Shown here piece by piece: positions 1-8,804 of a stretch of DNA of 64,000 nt. The position numbers and the translations under genes were made by a program. How positions within the stretch are numbered: position 1 is the stretch's first letter; the number at the start of each line of letters is the position of its first letter. The DNA lies in the NCBI GenBank assembly GCA_947470805.1, contig CANIVU010000018.1, positions 1-64,000 of the forward strand, read 5' to 3'. Under the pieces are notes generated by a model. It was given only the letters and a program-made list of their open reading frames with translations. It made no database searches and was not told the origin of the DNA. The DNA comes from Acidobacteriota bacterium (GTDB taxonomy: Bacteria; Acidobacteriota; Terriglobia; Bryobacterales; Bryobacteraceae).

Positions 1-1
1 A

Positions 2-754
2 CAAGCCCAAGGTCTCAAGATTACCGTTCGAGGCTCGAAGACTGCAGGCGGAGTGCCGATTACCATTGGCGTTACCGGATATGTGGGTAATCGCTCATTG
101 CTGTTTCTCTACACAATCGCACCTGCAGCGTTCTATCCGACTACGCCAATCGCTGCGTTTCTCGCATCTGTCGGACGTGCCGAGACGTCGATGCGTCGCG
201 AGTCGACTAGCCACTCTAGTTATCGTCGCGTCGAATTACCTCACCGGATCGCAATTGAGATACCAGCACACTGGGTCGAACTCTCGACTGAGGCGCGGCG
301 GAATCTTCGTTCTGCGGCTCAAGCTATCGCGGACAATGCGGGCTCCAACGGAGACGCGCCGCTAAACGATACCTTGCTGGCAGTCAATTCAACTCCGAAT
401 CCACCTGGAGCGATCATTCGGGTTAGTGTTATGGAGCCTGCTCCCTACACTGAAGCGGAACTACGCATGGTTACGCGCGCAGAACTCTCTCAAGCTAGGG
501 AGGAATCACTTAACGCCTTCAGGAAATTAGAATCGTCTGGAGGACCCAAGGTGATTGTTCTTCCCGCACGAATCCATATTCGGCGTTCTGAATTCCATTG
601 GCTTCGGCGTATTTCGTTGCCAACTGCATTTGATGCTCGGCGGATTGGAGGCGAGCTATCGCTTCCCCTGAGACCGGCAGGCATTCCATGCGCAAGTATG
701 CGCCGTCGGTTCCCGTCATTACGGCTTCATACTTTGAATACTCCCCGATACTAG
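2..754 (+). pseudogene. Mosaic gene remnant, open at the left window edge
   Basis: The frame is open from base 2, so it enters from outside the window. Residues encoded from about 230 to 575 look like real protein: they contain IAIEIPAHWVELS, an acidic/alanine-rich helix and SSGGPKVIVLP, the style of small secreted proteins of this phylum. The part before position 200 and the arginine-rich part after 580 do not fit the same protein. No signal peptide or start codon is visible. GC content is clearly lower than in the rest of the window. I read it as a fusion of gene fragments; the function is unknown. Alternatively it is the end of one intact but unusual gene. Confidence 0.3.
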
Positions 755-1151
755 GATCAATCCCAACTGATCGTTTTGGCTGAGAGGGAAAAACGACGGA
801 GTACTCGCAGTCTCCTGTAGTGACAGTGTGAGTGTTCCCGGGTTTTCGGGACCCTTGGCCATTTCGAGGAAGCCCACGTGGCGCTGACTCCTGGGCGAGG
901 GCATAAAGTCCGTTAGGCGACTTCGCTTCACCGACCACCTGTCGTGAGTCCATCAGGACCCACGCGACAAAAAATGCTAACAGCAAGAATGGGCGGCTAA
1001 TGGAGTTCGGACTTACGGCATTGCGGGCGTTCCCGTCGCAATCTGGCGAGTTTGAGGGTTGTAAATAGATGAGCAAATTATAGTCTAATTGCATAACAGA
1101 CTTGCTGTGAATTAAAGACGGACTGAGAAACCCAAGCGATACTGAGCCCAT
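519..1151 (-). pseudogene. Small secreted-protein remnant, truncated at its C-terminus
   Basis: The translated region from about 1010 down to 555 starts with a hydrophobic export-like stretch (RPFLLLAFFVAWVLM) and continues with protein-like sequence holding two cysteines (GDCEYSVVFPS and LRMECLPVSGEA) and a C-terminal amphipathic helix. The true start is unclear: the ATG at 1151 lies well before the hydrophobic segment and no ribosome site decides it. The last 15 or so codons are antisense to the plus-strand remnant and lose protein character, so the two fragments seem to meet tail to tail near 550-570. The function is not recognised. Confidence 0.3.
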
Positions 1152-1269
1152 GTCAATGACTTCAAGTGGCGAGGAAATGTTCGCCGACTCGAGATCTGAG
1201 AGTTCGGGCCGCGACTGGTGTGGGCCTAGAGGAGATCAGCTGGAGAGGATTCGCTCAACCAAGCTGACG

Positions 1270-1456
1270 CGGCGAGGCGATTCCAGCCCTTGAGCTCCAA
1301 CCTGAGCTGCAGGAATATCAGCCAGTTCTCGGTCGATACGCGCCGCTGGTTAGAATGCTGATTGGGGCAGGGATGGAAGTAACGTCGGAATTCGAACGAA
1401 GCAGTGGCGTTGACTCGGACGGAAACCGGGTCACGAGGTTAGTGACGGTTTGTTGA
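1270..1456 (+). pseudogene. Short coding remnant in the gene-poor stretch 1152-1658
   Basis: A frame opened by an in-frame TGA and closed by TGA at 1454-1456 encodes about 60 residues with coding character (it includes ALELQPELQEYQPVLGRYAP and later GMEVTSEFERSSGVDSDGN). The frame one base away just upstream carries a compatible-looking N-terminal part, so this may be a frameshifted gene. The family is not recognised. The remaining 1152-1269 and 1457-1658 show no gene, hairpin or repeat that I can support. Base composition matches the rest of the low-GC left edge. Confidence 0.2.
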
Positions 1457-1658
1457 TCTCGGTCATCACGACGGCAGACTGGAACAGTTCCTCAATTGTG
1501 GCGCGGAAGTTGAAAGTAGTGCGGACGTCCTGGCATTCACCGGAGGTGTCGACGGTGCCCACTCTCCAGGGCGAACGAGCCCCAAGAGTCACAGGGCTCG
1601 GCCGGAGGAGTTGATGCGCGCATGTCAACTAGGAGAAACGCGCCCCCAAGCGACACCT

Positions 1659-3395
1659 CTACCTCCCGTCGATGGAGAAGGCCAGGAGGGCGTTGCCGGG
1701 TTGGCCGCCGAAGGCGCCGTAGCCGGAGTTGGTGAAGAGCATGCCGCCGGCGAGGACGGGGCCGGGCCCGTCGAGGGAGCCGCCGCGGACGGTTTCGGCG
1801 TTGACGGCGGGGTGGGGGCGGGCGGTGTCGAAATCCCAGATGACCGCGCCGTTTGTTGTGTTGTACGCGCGGAGGTGGCCGTCGAGCGAGCCAGAGAAGA
1901 CCACGCCGGGCATGGCGGTGACGGCGGCCGATTGGGCGGGGCTGCAGTTGGGTTTGTTTTGTGGACAGCGGATGGGTTGGGCGGACCAGACCTTTTCACC
2001 GGTCGTGAGTTGGAGGGCGTGGAGGCCGCCGCCGATGGTGGGGCTCAAGGCGCGGCCTTCGAAGGCGATGTCGGAGACGGCGGCGTATATTTTTGTTCCA
2101 TCTGACGCCGAGCCCCATTGGATGCCACCGAGTTTGCCGCCGGGGCTTAAGCGGGTTTGCCAGAGTATTTTGCCGTCGGCATCGGGGTCGAGTGCGTGGA
2201 CGACGCCGGACTTTTGGCCGATGACGAGGGCCCGTTTGCTGGCGGGGAGATGGACGAGGATGGGGGATTGGCCGAAGTCGAAATCGGGACCGCAGTCGTT
2301 GCAGCTAACGACGAAGACGTCCCCGGAAGTGAGTTGGCGGGTCCAGAGGATCTGGCCGGTTTTCCGGCTGAGGGCCATGACGGCGTCTGATGTTTTGGAG
2401 GCGGGTTCGGAGTAGTTGTCGCCGGTGGCGATGTAGACGATGTCGCGTTGGTCATCGATGGTGGGCGCGGACCAGACGGAGGCGCCGGAGGGGCCGTGGC
2501 GTTGGGTGCCGATGGCATTTTTTGTGGTGGGTTTAGGGGGATCGGGGATGGTGTGGGCTTGCCACTTGACGGTGCCGGTCTTGGCGTCGACGGCGGCGAG
2601 GCTGCCGCGGAAGGTGCAGCATTCGTACTTGGGATTGTTGCCGACCACCTCTTCGAGAGACGCGACGGGTACGTAGAGGGTGCCGTCGTGGAGCGTGGGA
2701 GTGCCGGTGAGGGAGGCGGCGGGGTGGGGGTCCATTTTGCGCTGCCAGAGGGGTTGGCCGGTGATGGGATGGAGAGCGTAGAGATTGGCTTTGGTGTCGC
2801 CAGCGTAGATGGCCGATTCGGTGGAGACGATGCCGGAACGGATGGGAGCGGCGGCTTTGTAGCTCCAGTGGGTGCAGCCGGTGTTGGCGTCGATGGCGAG
2901 GATTGCGCCGGCGGCGGTGCCGATGTAGAGGCGGCCGTTGGCTACGGCGGGCTGGCTGCGGGCTTGGGTTCCTTCGCCCAGATGATAGGCCCATTTGAGT
3001 TTGAGCTTGGGCACGTCAGTGGCGGTGAGGCCGGGGTTGGGCTGGTAGCGGGCGTTGTTGGGCTGGGGACTCCAGCTGGACCAGTTGGGGGAGGGGAGGG
3101 CGGTCAGATTTGGCACGCAGGCGTTGGACTTTGTGGTGGCGGATGGGGCGGCACCGAGGTGTTTGGCGAGGGCGTTGCGTTCGAATTCTGTGAGTGCGGC
3201 GCCTTGCTGGCGCATGATGCCGGAGGTGAGGGCGGCTGTTATGGCTGCCGGGGACAGGGCTTGCAGGGCGGCGCGGGGCGGGACGCGACCGGTGGGCGTG
3301 TCGTGACAGACGGCGCAGTACTGTTTGTAGAGGGCGGCTCCGTCTTGGGCGAAGGCGGAAATGGCGAGGACGGCGAGGGCGGCGCGCATTGGCAT
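1659..3395 (-). CDS. Secreted cytochrome c / PQQ beta-propeller dehydrogenase, polyvinyl-alcohol-dehydrogenase-like
   Basis: 578 residues. A short signal peptide (MPMRAALAVLAISAFAQ) is followed by a class I cytochrome c domain with one heme site CAVCH near residue 30, then an eight-bladed PQQ-type propeller with repeated motifs such as LYALHPITGQPLW and VHALDPDADGKILW. Two paired-cysteine segments, ECCTF and SCNDCGPDFDFG, are those I associate with the polyvinyl alcohol dehydrogenase branch of quinoproteins. It probably oxidises an alcohol in the periplasm and passes electrons to the attached heme. The start at 3395 (or ATG 3389) sits only 12 bp from the divergent peptidase start. The substrate cannot be told from sequence. 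Confidence 0.85.
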   Translation of the reverse strand: MPMRAALAVLAISAFAQDGAALYKQYCAVCHDTPTGRVPPRAALQALSPAAITAALTSGIMRQQGAALTEFERNALAKHLGAAPSATTKSNACVPNLTALPSPNWSSWSPQPNNARYQPNPGLTATDVPKLKLKWAYHLGEGTQARSQPAVANGRLYIGTAAGAILAIDANTGCTHWSYKAAAPIRSGIVSTESAIYAGDTKANLYALHPITGQPLWQRKMDPHPAASLTGTPTLHDGTLYVPVASLEEVVGNNPKYECCTFRGSLAAVDAKTGTVKWQAHTIPDPPKPTTKNAIGTQRHGPSGASVWSAPTIDDQRDIVYIATGDNYSEPASKTSDAVMALSRKTGQILWTRQLTSGDVFVVSCNDCGPDFDFGQSPILVHLPASKRALVIGQKSGVVHALDPDADGKILWQTRLSPGGKLGGIQWGSASDGTKIYAAVSDIAFEGRALSPTIGGGLHALQLTTGEKVWSAQPIRCPQNKPNCSPAQSAAVTAMPGVVFSGSLDGHLRAYNTTNGAVIWDFDTARPHPAVNAETVRGGSLDGPGPVLAGGMLFTNSGYGAFGGQPGNALLAFSIDGR

Positions 3396-3407
3396 TACGA
3401 TAGCAGG

Positions 3408-4970
3408 ATGGTCTATTTGTTGGTTGGATTGCTGGCGGGAATGGCGGCGTGGGCGGATACGTATCCGCGGCAGGCGGGCGTCGACATTGAGCATTACGTG
3501 TTTCGGGTGGAGCTGAGCGATACGACCAACGAAGTGCGGGGCGAGACGCGGGTGGATTTCCGGGTGTTGAAGGACGGGGTGGCGGAGTTGGCGTTGGACC
3601 TGGCGAACACGATGACGGTGGAGGCGGCGGGGACAGCGGGTTACTGGCACGGCGGGGATCGGCTGCGGATTCCGTTGATGCCGGTTGGGCGAGCCGGGGA
3701 GCGCCGGAGCGTGACGGTGCGCTACCGCGGGACGCCGGCGACGGGGCTGTGGATTGGGAAGACGCTGCATGGGGATCGGGCATTCTTTTCTCTGCACTGG
3801 CCCGACCTGGGGCGGCAGTGGCTGCCGATGGTGGACCACCCTTATGACAAGGCCACGGGCGAGTTTATTGTGACGGCGCCGGTGCGGTATCAGGTGGTGG
3901 CGAATGGGCTATTGCAGGAAGAGATGGACCTGGGCGACGGGCGGCGGCGGACACATTGGAAGCAGGGCGTGCCGATTGCGTCGTGGCTGCATGCGGTGGC
4001 GGTGGGGGAGTTTTCGGTGCGGCATTTTGGGGCGTCGCGGGGGATTGCGTTTTCGAACTATGTGTATCCGCAGGACCGGGAAAAAGGGATCGCGACGTTC
4101 GATGTGCCGACGCGAAATGCCTTTGAGTTCTTCAGCGATTTCGTGGGGCCGTATCCGTACGAGAAACTGGCGAACGTGCAGGCGGCGGGGTTTTCGGGCG
4201 GGACGGAACATGCGAGCGTGATCTTTTATGGGGAGAAATCGATTACGGCGAAGCCGGCGACGAATTTGGTGACGCACGAGATTGCGCACCAGTGGTTTGG
4301 GAATTCGGTGACTGAGTCCGATTGGGATGACGTGTGGTTGAGCGAGGGGTTTGCGACCTATTTCACGCTGCTTTGCATGGAGCATGTGGAGGGGCGGGAT
4401 GCGTTTGTGGCGGGGCTGAAGAAGAGCCGGGCGGGGGTGATTTCGCTGACGGCGACGCTGCCGGGGGTGCCGGTGATCCACGAGAATCTGAGCGATATGA
4501 AAAAGGTATTGAACCGCCTGATCTATGAGAAAGGCGGATGGACGCTGCATATGCTGCGAGGGCAGATGGGGATGGAGAATTTCCGCGCCGGGGTGCGGGA
4601 TTACTATCAGCAGTACAAGGGGCGGAACGCGACGACGGAAGACTTTGCACAGGTGATGGAGGCGCATGGGGCTTTGGGGATTCGGGCACATTTGCAGCAG
4701 TGGCTGCGGCGGCCGGGCGTGCCTGAGGTGAAGGGGAGTTGGACGTATGACGCGGCGGCGAAGCAGGTGCGGGTGACGCTGCGGCAGGTGCAGAAGGGGG
4801 ATGTGTACCGGTTGCCGATGGAGATTGGGTTGGAAGATGGGCGGGTGGAGCGGGTGGCGTTTACGGAGCGGGAGCAGCAGTTTGCGTTTGGGGTGGAGAA
4901 GGCGCCGGGAGCGGTGGTGCTGGATCCGAACACGTGGGTGTTGATGAAGGCGGATTTCGAGAAGCAATAA
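3408..4970 (+). CDS. M1-family metallopeptidase (gluzincin aminopeptidase), exported
   Basis: 520 residues with an N-terminal signal peptide (MVYLLVGLLAGMAAWA). The zinc site HEIAH begins at residue 290, followed after the normal spacing by WLSEGFATYF, whose glutamate is the third zinc ligand; GGTEHAS upstream is a slightly altered form of the GAMEN substrate loop. It should trim peptides from the N-terminus in the periplasm. At 520 residues it has the N-terminal sheet, catalytic and a short C-terminal domain, and lacks the long helical domain of the 850-residue PepN type. The frame is open far upstream, but signal peptide and AGG before the ATG at 3408 favour this start. Confidence 0.9.
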   Translation: MVYLLVGLLAGMAAWADTYPRQAGVDIEHYVFRVELSDTTNEVRGETRVDFRVLKDGVAELALDLANTMTVEAAGTAGYWHGGDRLRIPLMPVGRAGERRSVTVRYRGTPATGLWIGKTLHGDRAFFSLHWPDLGRQWLPMVDHPYDKATGEFIVTAPVRYQVVANGLLQEEMDLGDGRRRTHWKQGVPIASWLHAVAVGEFSVRHFGASRGIAFSNYVYPQDREKGIATFDVPTRNAFEFFSDFVGPYPYEKLANVQAAGFSGGTEHASVIFYGEKSITAKPATNLVTHEIAHQWFGNSVTESDWDDVWLSEGFATYFTLLCMEHVEGRDAFVAGLKKSRAGVISLTATLPGVPVIHENLSDMKKVLNRLIYEKGGWTLHMLRGQMGMENFRAGVRDYYQQYKGRNATTEDFAQVMEAHGALGIRAHLQQWLRRPGVPEVKGSWTYDAAAKQVRVTLRQVQKGDVYRLPMEIGLEDGRVERVAFTEREQQFAFGVEKAPGAVVLDPNTWVLMKADFEKQ

Positions 4971-5036
4971 TTTTTCTCATACATTTCTTCGCTTCGCCGA
5001 TACGACAGGAAACCACATTTTTTCCTAAGGATTCCG

Positions 5037-7241
5037 ATGCGAAGCCAACTGGTATCGCAAGGCCGTCGCGCCTTGCTGTTTGGGTTGTTTGCGTGCTTGA
5101 CGGTATGGGGGCAGCGGCTGGACCGCGGGCGGGCGGCGCGGATGTTGCAGCGGCCGCATGCCGAGGGGCAGTTCCTGGTGAAGTTCCGCGAGGCGGCGCC
5201 GGAGGTGGAGGATTTGGGGCGGTATTCCTCTGGGGGCGTGCGGGGGATGGAGCGCGTGGGGGAAGTGCATCTGGTACGGACGAACGGGCGCGGGGCGGCG
5301 GTACTTCAGGCGTTGAGCGAGCATCCGGAGGTGGAGTATGTAGAGCCGGACTACATGATTACGGTGAACAAGACGCCGAATGATGCGATGTTTGGGCAGC
5401 AGTGGGGATTGAAGAATACGGTGTTGGTGGGGGCCGATGTTTCGGCGCCGGCGGCGTGGGATTACACGACGGGCGGGCGAAAGACGGTGGTCGCGGTGAT
5501 CGACACGGGCGTGGATTACACGCATCCGGATTTGGCGGCGAATGTGTGGGCGGCACCGCGTGCGTTAACGTTTACCGGGGCGAGCGGGACGGTGACGTGC
5601 CCGGCGGGGACGCGGGGGATTAACGCGATTACGTCGACGTGCAACCCGATGGACGATAACGGCCATGGGACGCACTGCGCGGGGATTATCGGGGCGAGCG
5701 GGGATAACACGAGCGGCGTGGTGGGGGTGAACTGGACGGCGTCGATTTTGCCGTTGAAGTTTTTGGGGAACAAGGGGAGCGGATCGTTGAGCGATGCGCT
5801 GCGGGCGATTGATACGGCGGTGCAGATTAAGAAGCAGTTCGGGGCGGAGGGAAATGTGCGCGTGATCAGCGCCAGTTGGGGATTTGTGGGGAATTCGCAG
5901 GCGCTGGATGGGGCGATTGCGGCGGTGAATGCGGCCGATATTTTGTTCGTTGCGGCGGCGGGGAATGACGCGGTGAACAATGACACGACGGCGAACTTTC
6001 CGGCGAATACGGCGCAGCCGAATGTGATCAGCGTGGCGGCGACGGACAAGTTTGACGGACTGGCGACGTTTTCCAACTACGGGACGAAGGTGCACCTGGG
6101 TGCGCCGGGCGTGGGCATTACGTCGACGTACTTGAACGGGCAGAATGTGTCGATGAGCGGGACGTCGATGGCGACGCCGTTTGTGGCGGGGGCGGCGGCG
6201 CTGTTGTTGTCCAATTGCACGGCGACGACGGCGACTTTGAAGGATCATTTGTTGGCGTCGGTGGATGCGATTCCGACGTTGAATGGGAAGACGTCCACAG
6301 GCGGGCGTTTGAATTTGTATAAGGCGATTCGGCGGTGCGCGACGCCATCGGTAACCCTGGCGGCGACGCCGTCGGTGCGGGTTGTGAAGGCCGGGGAGAC
6401 GGCGGTTTATTCGCTGTTGCCGGCGGCGATGGGCGGGCTGAGCGGAACGGGCACGATTACTGTGACGGGCGCGCCGGCGGGCGTGACGTGGACGCTGGGG
6501 AGCTCTGTGACGCTGGGGACGGCGGTGAACGCGAATGTGGTGGTGGCGAAGACGGTGCCGGTGGGGACGTATGCGCTGCTGGCGAACCTGGTGGTGGGGA
6601 CGGGCTACAGGGCGTCCGTGCCGTTAACGCTGACGGTGCAGGCTGCGCCGCAGTTTGGCTTTACGGTGACGGCGCCGACAGCGGCGGTGGCGCCGGGCGG
6701 GAAGGCGGGGTTGACCATTGCGCTGATGCGGCAGGCGGGCTTCACGGGGGCGGTAACGATTACGCCGGCGGGGTTGCCGGCGGGCGTGACCGCGGCGCCG
6801 GTGACGTTTGCCAGCGGGCAGGTTTCGGCGAACATGACGGTGAACGTGGCGACGGCGGCCGCGGCCGGGGCGGTGGCGATGCAGTTGACCGGGACGGGCG
6901 GGACACCCGTGGCGAGCGTATCGTTGCCGGCGACGATCACGGTGGCGCGGGCGATGACTCTGACGTTCGGCGCGGCGCAGTATTCGGTGAAGGGCGGGGC
7001 AACATCCACGATCGCGGTGACGCTGGCTTCAAATGGACCGATGCCGACGTCGTTGCGGTTCGCGATTTCCGGACTGCCGGGGCCGAGCGCGGTTAGCATT
7101 TACTCCGGCGTCGGCGGGGCGTTCCAATTGATGATTCCGACGCAGACGACGTGGGCCGGGAAGACGGCGACGTTGAAGTTGAGCGTGACCGATGGCACGT
7201 TGACGGCGGAGGCGACGACGAAGTTGACGGTTACGAATTAG
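5037..7241 (+). CDS. Secreted S8 subtilisin-like protease with C-terminal Ig-like repeats
   Basis: 734 residues. Signal peptide, then an I9-type propeptide (about 40-115, with EGQFLVKF and VEYVEPDY), then the S8 domain with catalytic Asp156 (AVIDTGVDYTHPDL), His210 (DNGHGTHCAGI) and Ser377 (GTSMATPF). About 280 further residues form beta-rich repeats marked by phrases such as AGVTWTL and LPAGVTAAP, typical of bacterial Ig-like surface-attachment or stability domains. Extracellular proteolysis is expected. A TAAGG ribosome site lies 6 bases before the ATG. Its stop codon overlaps the stop of the convergent next gene (TTAG), leaving no room for a separate terminator. Confidence 0.92.
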   Translation: MRSQLVSQGRRALLFGLFACLTVWGQRLDRGRAARMLQRPHAEGQFLVKFREAAPEVEDLGRYSSGGVRGMERVGEVHLVRTNGRGAAVLQALSEHPEVEYVEPDYMITVNKTPNDAMFGQQWGLKNTVLVGADVSAPAAWDYTTGGRKTVVAVIDTGVDYTHPDLAANVWAAPRALTFTGASGTVTCPAGTRGINAITSTCNPMDDNGHGTHCAGIIGASGDNTSGVVGVNWTASILPLKFLGNKGSGSLSDALRAIDTAVQIKKQFGAEGNVRVISASWGFVGNSQALDGAIAAVNAADILFVAAAGNDAVNNDTTANFPANTAQPNVISVAATDKFDGLATFSNYGTKVHLGAPGVGITSTYLNGQNVSMSGTSMATPFVAGAAALLLSNCTATTATLKDHLLASVDAIPTLNGKTSTGGRLNLYKAIRRCATPSVTLAATPSVRVVKAGETAVYSLLPAAMGGLSGTGTITVTGAPAGVTWTLGSSVTLGTAVNANVVVAKTVPVGTYALLANLVVGTGYRASVPLTLTVQAAPQFGFTVTAPTAAVAPGGKAGLTIALMRQAGFTGAVTITPAGLPAGVTAAPVTFASGQVSANMTVNVATAAAAGAVAMQLTGTGGTPVASVSLPATITVARAMTLTFGAAQYSVKGGATSTIAVTLASNGPMPTSLRFAISGLPGPSAVSIYSGVGGAFQLMIPTQTTWAGKTATLKLSVTDGTLTAEATTKLTVTN

Positions 7242-8728
7242 GGCGCTTCCCAGAGGGTGAGCGCGGCTTGGACGGTTTGGCCTTCGGTGACGGTGAGGGT
7301 TCGGGCCTGCGCTTCCTCGGCCAGTTCGGGGGTGATTTCGCGGGCGTCCATGGTGGCGAGAATTCTGTATTCGCCGGGCGGGAGGCCGGGGAATACAAAG
7401 CGGCCGTCGATGTCGGTTAGCGCTTCACGGGGGCCTCCGGTGATACGGCGGGTATCCTCCTTCACGGGCCAGAGGAAGACGGGGACGCCCGGGGCGGGTT
7501 TGGCGTCCCGGGTGACGACGCCTCCGATTTGGACGGCGCGGTCGGAGATGGTGACACGGACGCGGCCACCGCCGCGGAGGGGTTCGACAAATACGGGGAA
7601 GCCTTCGGGCGGACGGACGGCGCGCCAGGGGCGGCGGCGCTCGCCGCCATCGGCTTGGATATTGGCTACGTACTGGGTGGGCCCTACCTGCGCGGTGAAC
7701 TCCCAGTGGCCGGCGCCGACGATGGCGGTGGGCGTGGGGATCTGCTGGGTGGGCGAGGCACCCGAGAGATCGTCCCGGCGGGCGAAGAGTTTGACGAGCA
7801 TGCGCGGGGCGGGGCGGGTTTCGACGGATGTGGGAGAGGTGCTGACGACCTGGAGGCCCTGTTGCATGTTCTGGCTGATTTGGAGTTCCGTGAAACCGGA
7901 GCCGGAGCCATCGGGATAGCTGACGGTGATCTCATAAAACGCCGGAGCCAGGGCGGGGATGGAGTAGGTACCGCCGCAGGCGCCGGTCACCTTTTTCCGC
8001 ATCGTTTCCGAGGCAATAACGATGTCGACGGCCGATTGGCGATCGCAGACGATGTTGCCGGAGAGGGTGGCGAGGTTGCCGGGTTCGGGGCGAATGTTGG
8101 CGTCGGGAGTGTCGTTGTCGAAGCGGACTTCGTGGGCGATGGCATCGCGCGGTTCGTGGGCTTCGGGGCCAAATTGGGGGAGCAGGCCGGTGCCGTCGTC
8201 GAGCTGGTGGGCGGTGGTGCGGACCCAGTAATTAGCGAGTTCGAGGCCGGTGATGCGGTATATGCCGCGATCATCGGATGTCCCTTCACTGGCAATGCGG
8301 AGCGGGAGGCGGGCGCGGTAGGCGACGACTTTGACGCGCGGGATACCGACGCCGTTTTCATCGAAGACGGTGCCGGTGATGGCGCCCATACGGTGGAGGC
8401 GGAGCTCGGCGAAGAGCGCGGAATCCTTGGAGACCGTGATGGGATGGCCGTGGCCCGTAGGGCGGCGCTGGCCGAAGGCGGCCGGGAGGAAGCCCTCGCG
8501 CTGGGTTTGGAGGATGTAGAGACCGTCAGGGATATTGGGGAACGTGAACTGGCCAGAACGGCCGGAGCGGACTTGCCAGTTGCGGAGTTTGACGCCGCTG
8601 CCGGGGATGGGTTGAAGATTGACGATGGTACGGGACAGGGGCTTGCCGGACGCCCATTCGAGGGTGACACCCTGGATGACGCCGGCGGGCATGGCGAGAG
8701 AAGCGGCGAGGAGGAGAGTGATGCGCAT
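7238..8728 (-). CDS. Exported protein with repeated carboxypeptidase-regulatory-like (Ig-type) domains
   Basis: 496 residues with signal peptide MRITLLLAASLAMPAGV. Several beta-sandwich modules follow, each with the pattern of carboxypeptidase regulatory domains: GSGQFTFPNIPDGLYIL-like turns near residue 70, GTVFDENGVGIPRVKVVAYRA near 120, SYPDGSGSGFTEL near 275 and DGRFVFPGLPPGEYRILA near 455. No catalytic domain or membrane anchor is visible, so a structural or binding role at the cell surface is the most that can be said. Such proteins are abundant in Solibacter-like genomes. It converges with the protease gene and overlaps it by 4 bp. Confidence 0.8.
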   Translation of the reverse strand: MRITLLLAASLAMPAGVIQGVTLEWASGKPLSRTIVNLQPIPGSGVKLRNWQVRSGRSGQFTFPNIPDGLYILQTQREGFLPAAFGQRRPTGHGHPITVSKDSALFAELRLHRMGAITGTVFDENGVGIPRVKVVAYRARLPLRIASEGTSDDRGIYRITGLELANYWVRTTAHQLDDGTGLLPQFGPEAHEPRDAIAHEVRFDNDTPDANIRPEPGNLATLSGNIVCDRQSAVDIVIASETMRKKVTGACGGTYSIPALAPAFYEITVSYPDGSGSGFTELQISQNMQQGLQVVSTSPTSVETRPAPRMLVKLFARRDDLSGASPTQQIPTPTAIVGAGHWEFTAQVGPTQYVANIQADGGERRRPWRAVRPPEGFPVFVEPLRGGGRVRVTISDRAVQIGGVVTRDAKPAPGVPVFLWPVKEDTRRITGGPREALTDIDGRFVFPGLPPGEYRILATMDAREITPELAEEAQARTLTVTEGQTVQAALTLWEAP

Positions 8729-8804
8729 CGTTGGCCCTTGCTAGGGGATGACGCAGGGCACTGTCATTTCGTGGAAACAATCTCGCGATAAGCTGATTCT
8801 TTCC

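Noticed and set aside
1431-1628. Minus-strand 65-codon frame
   Set aside because: No recognisable domain, no ribosome site, partly antisense to a better fragment.
2448-3407. Long plus-strand open frame upstream of the M1 peptidase start
   Set aside because: Glycine-rich shadow of the dehydrogenase gene on the other strand; the peptidase signal peptide starts at 3408.
3396-3839. Extension of the dehydrogenase frame to 3839
   Set aside because: His/Arg/Pro-rich antisense of the peptidase gene; signal peptide begins at 3395.
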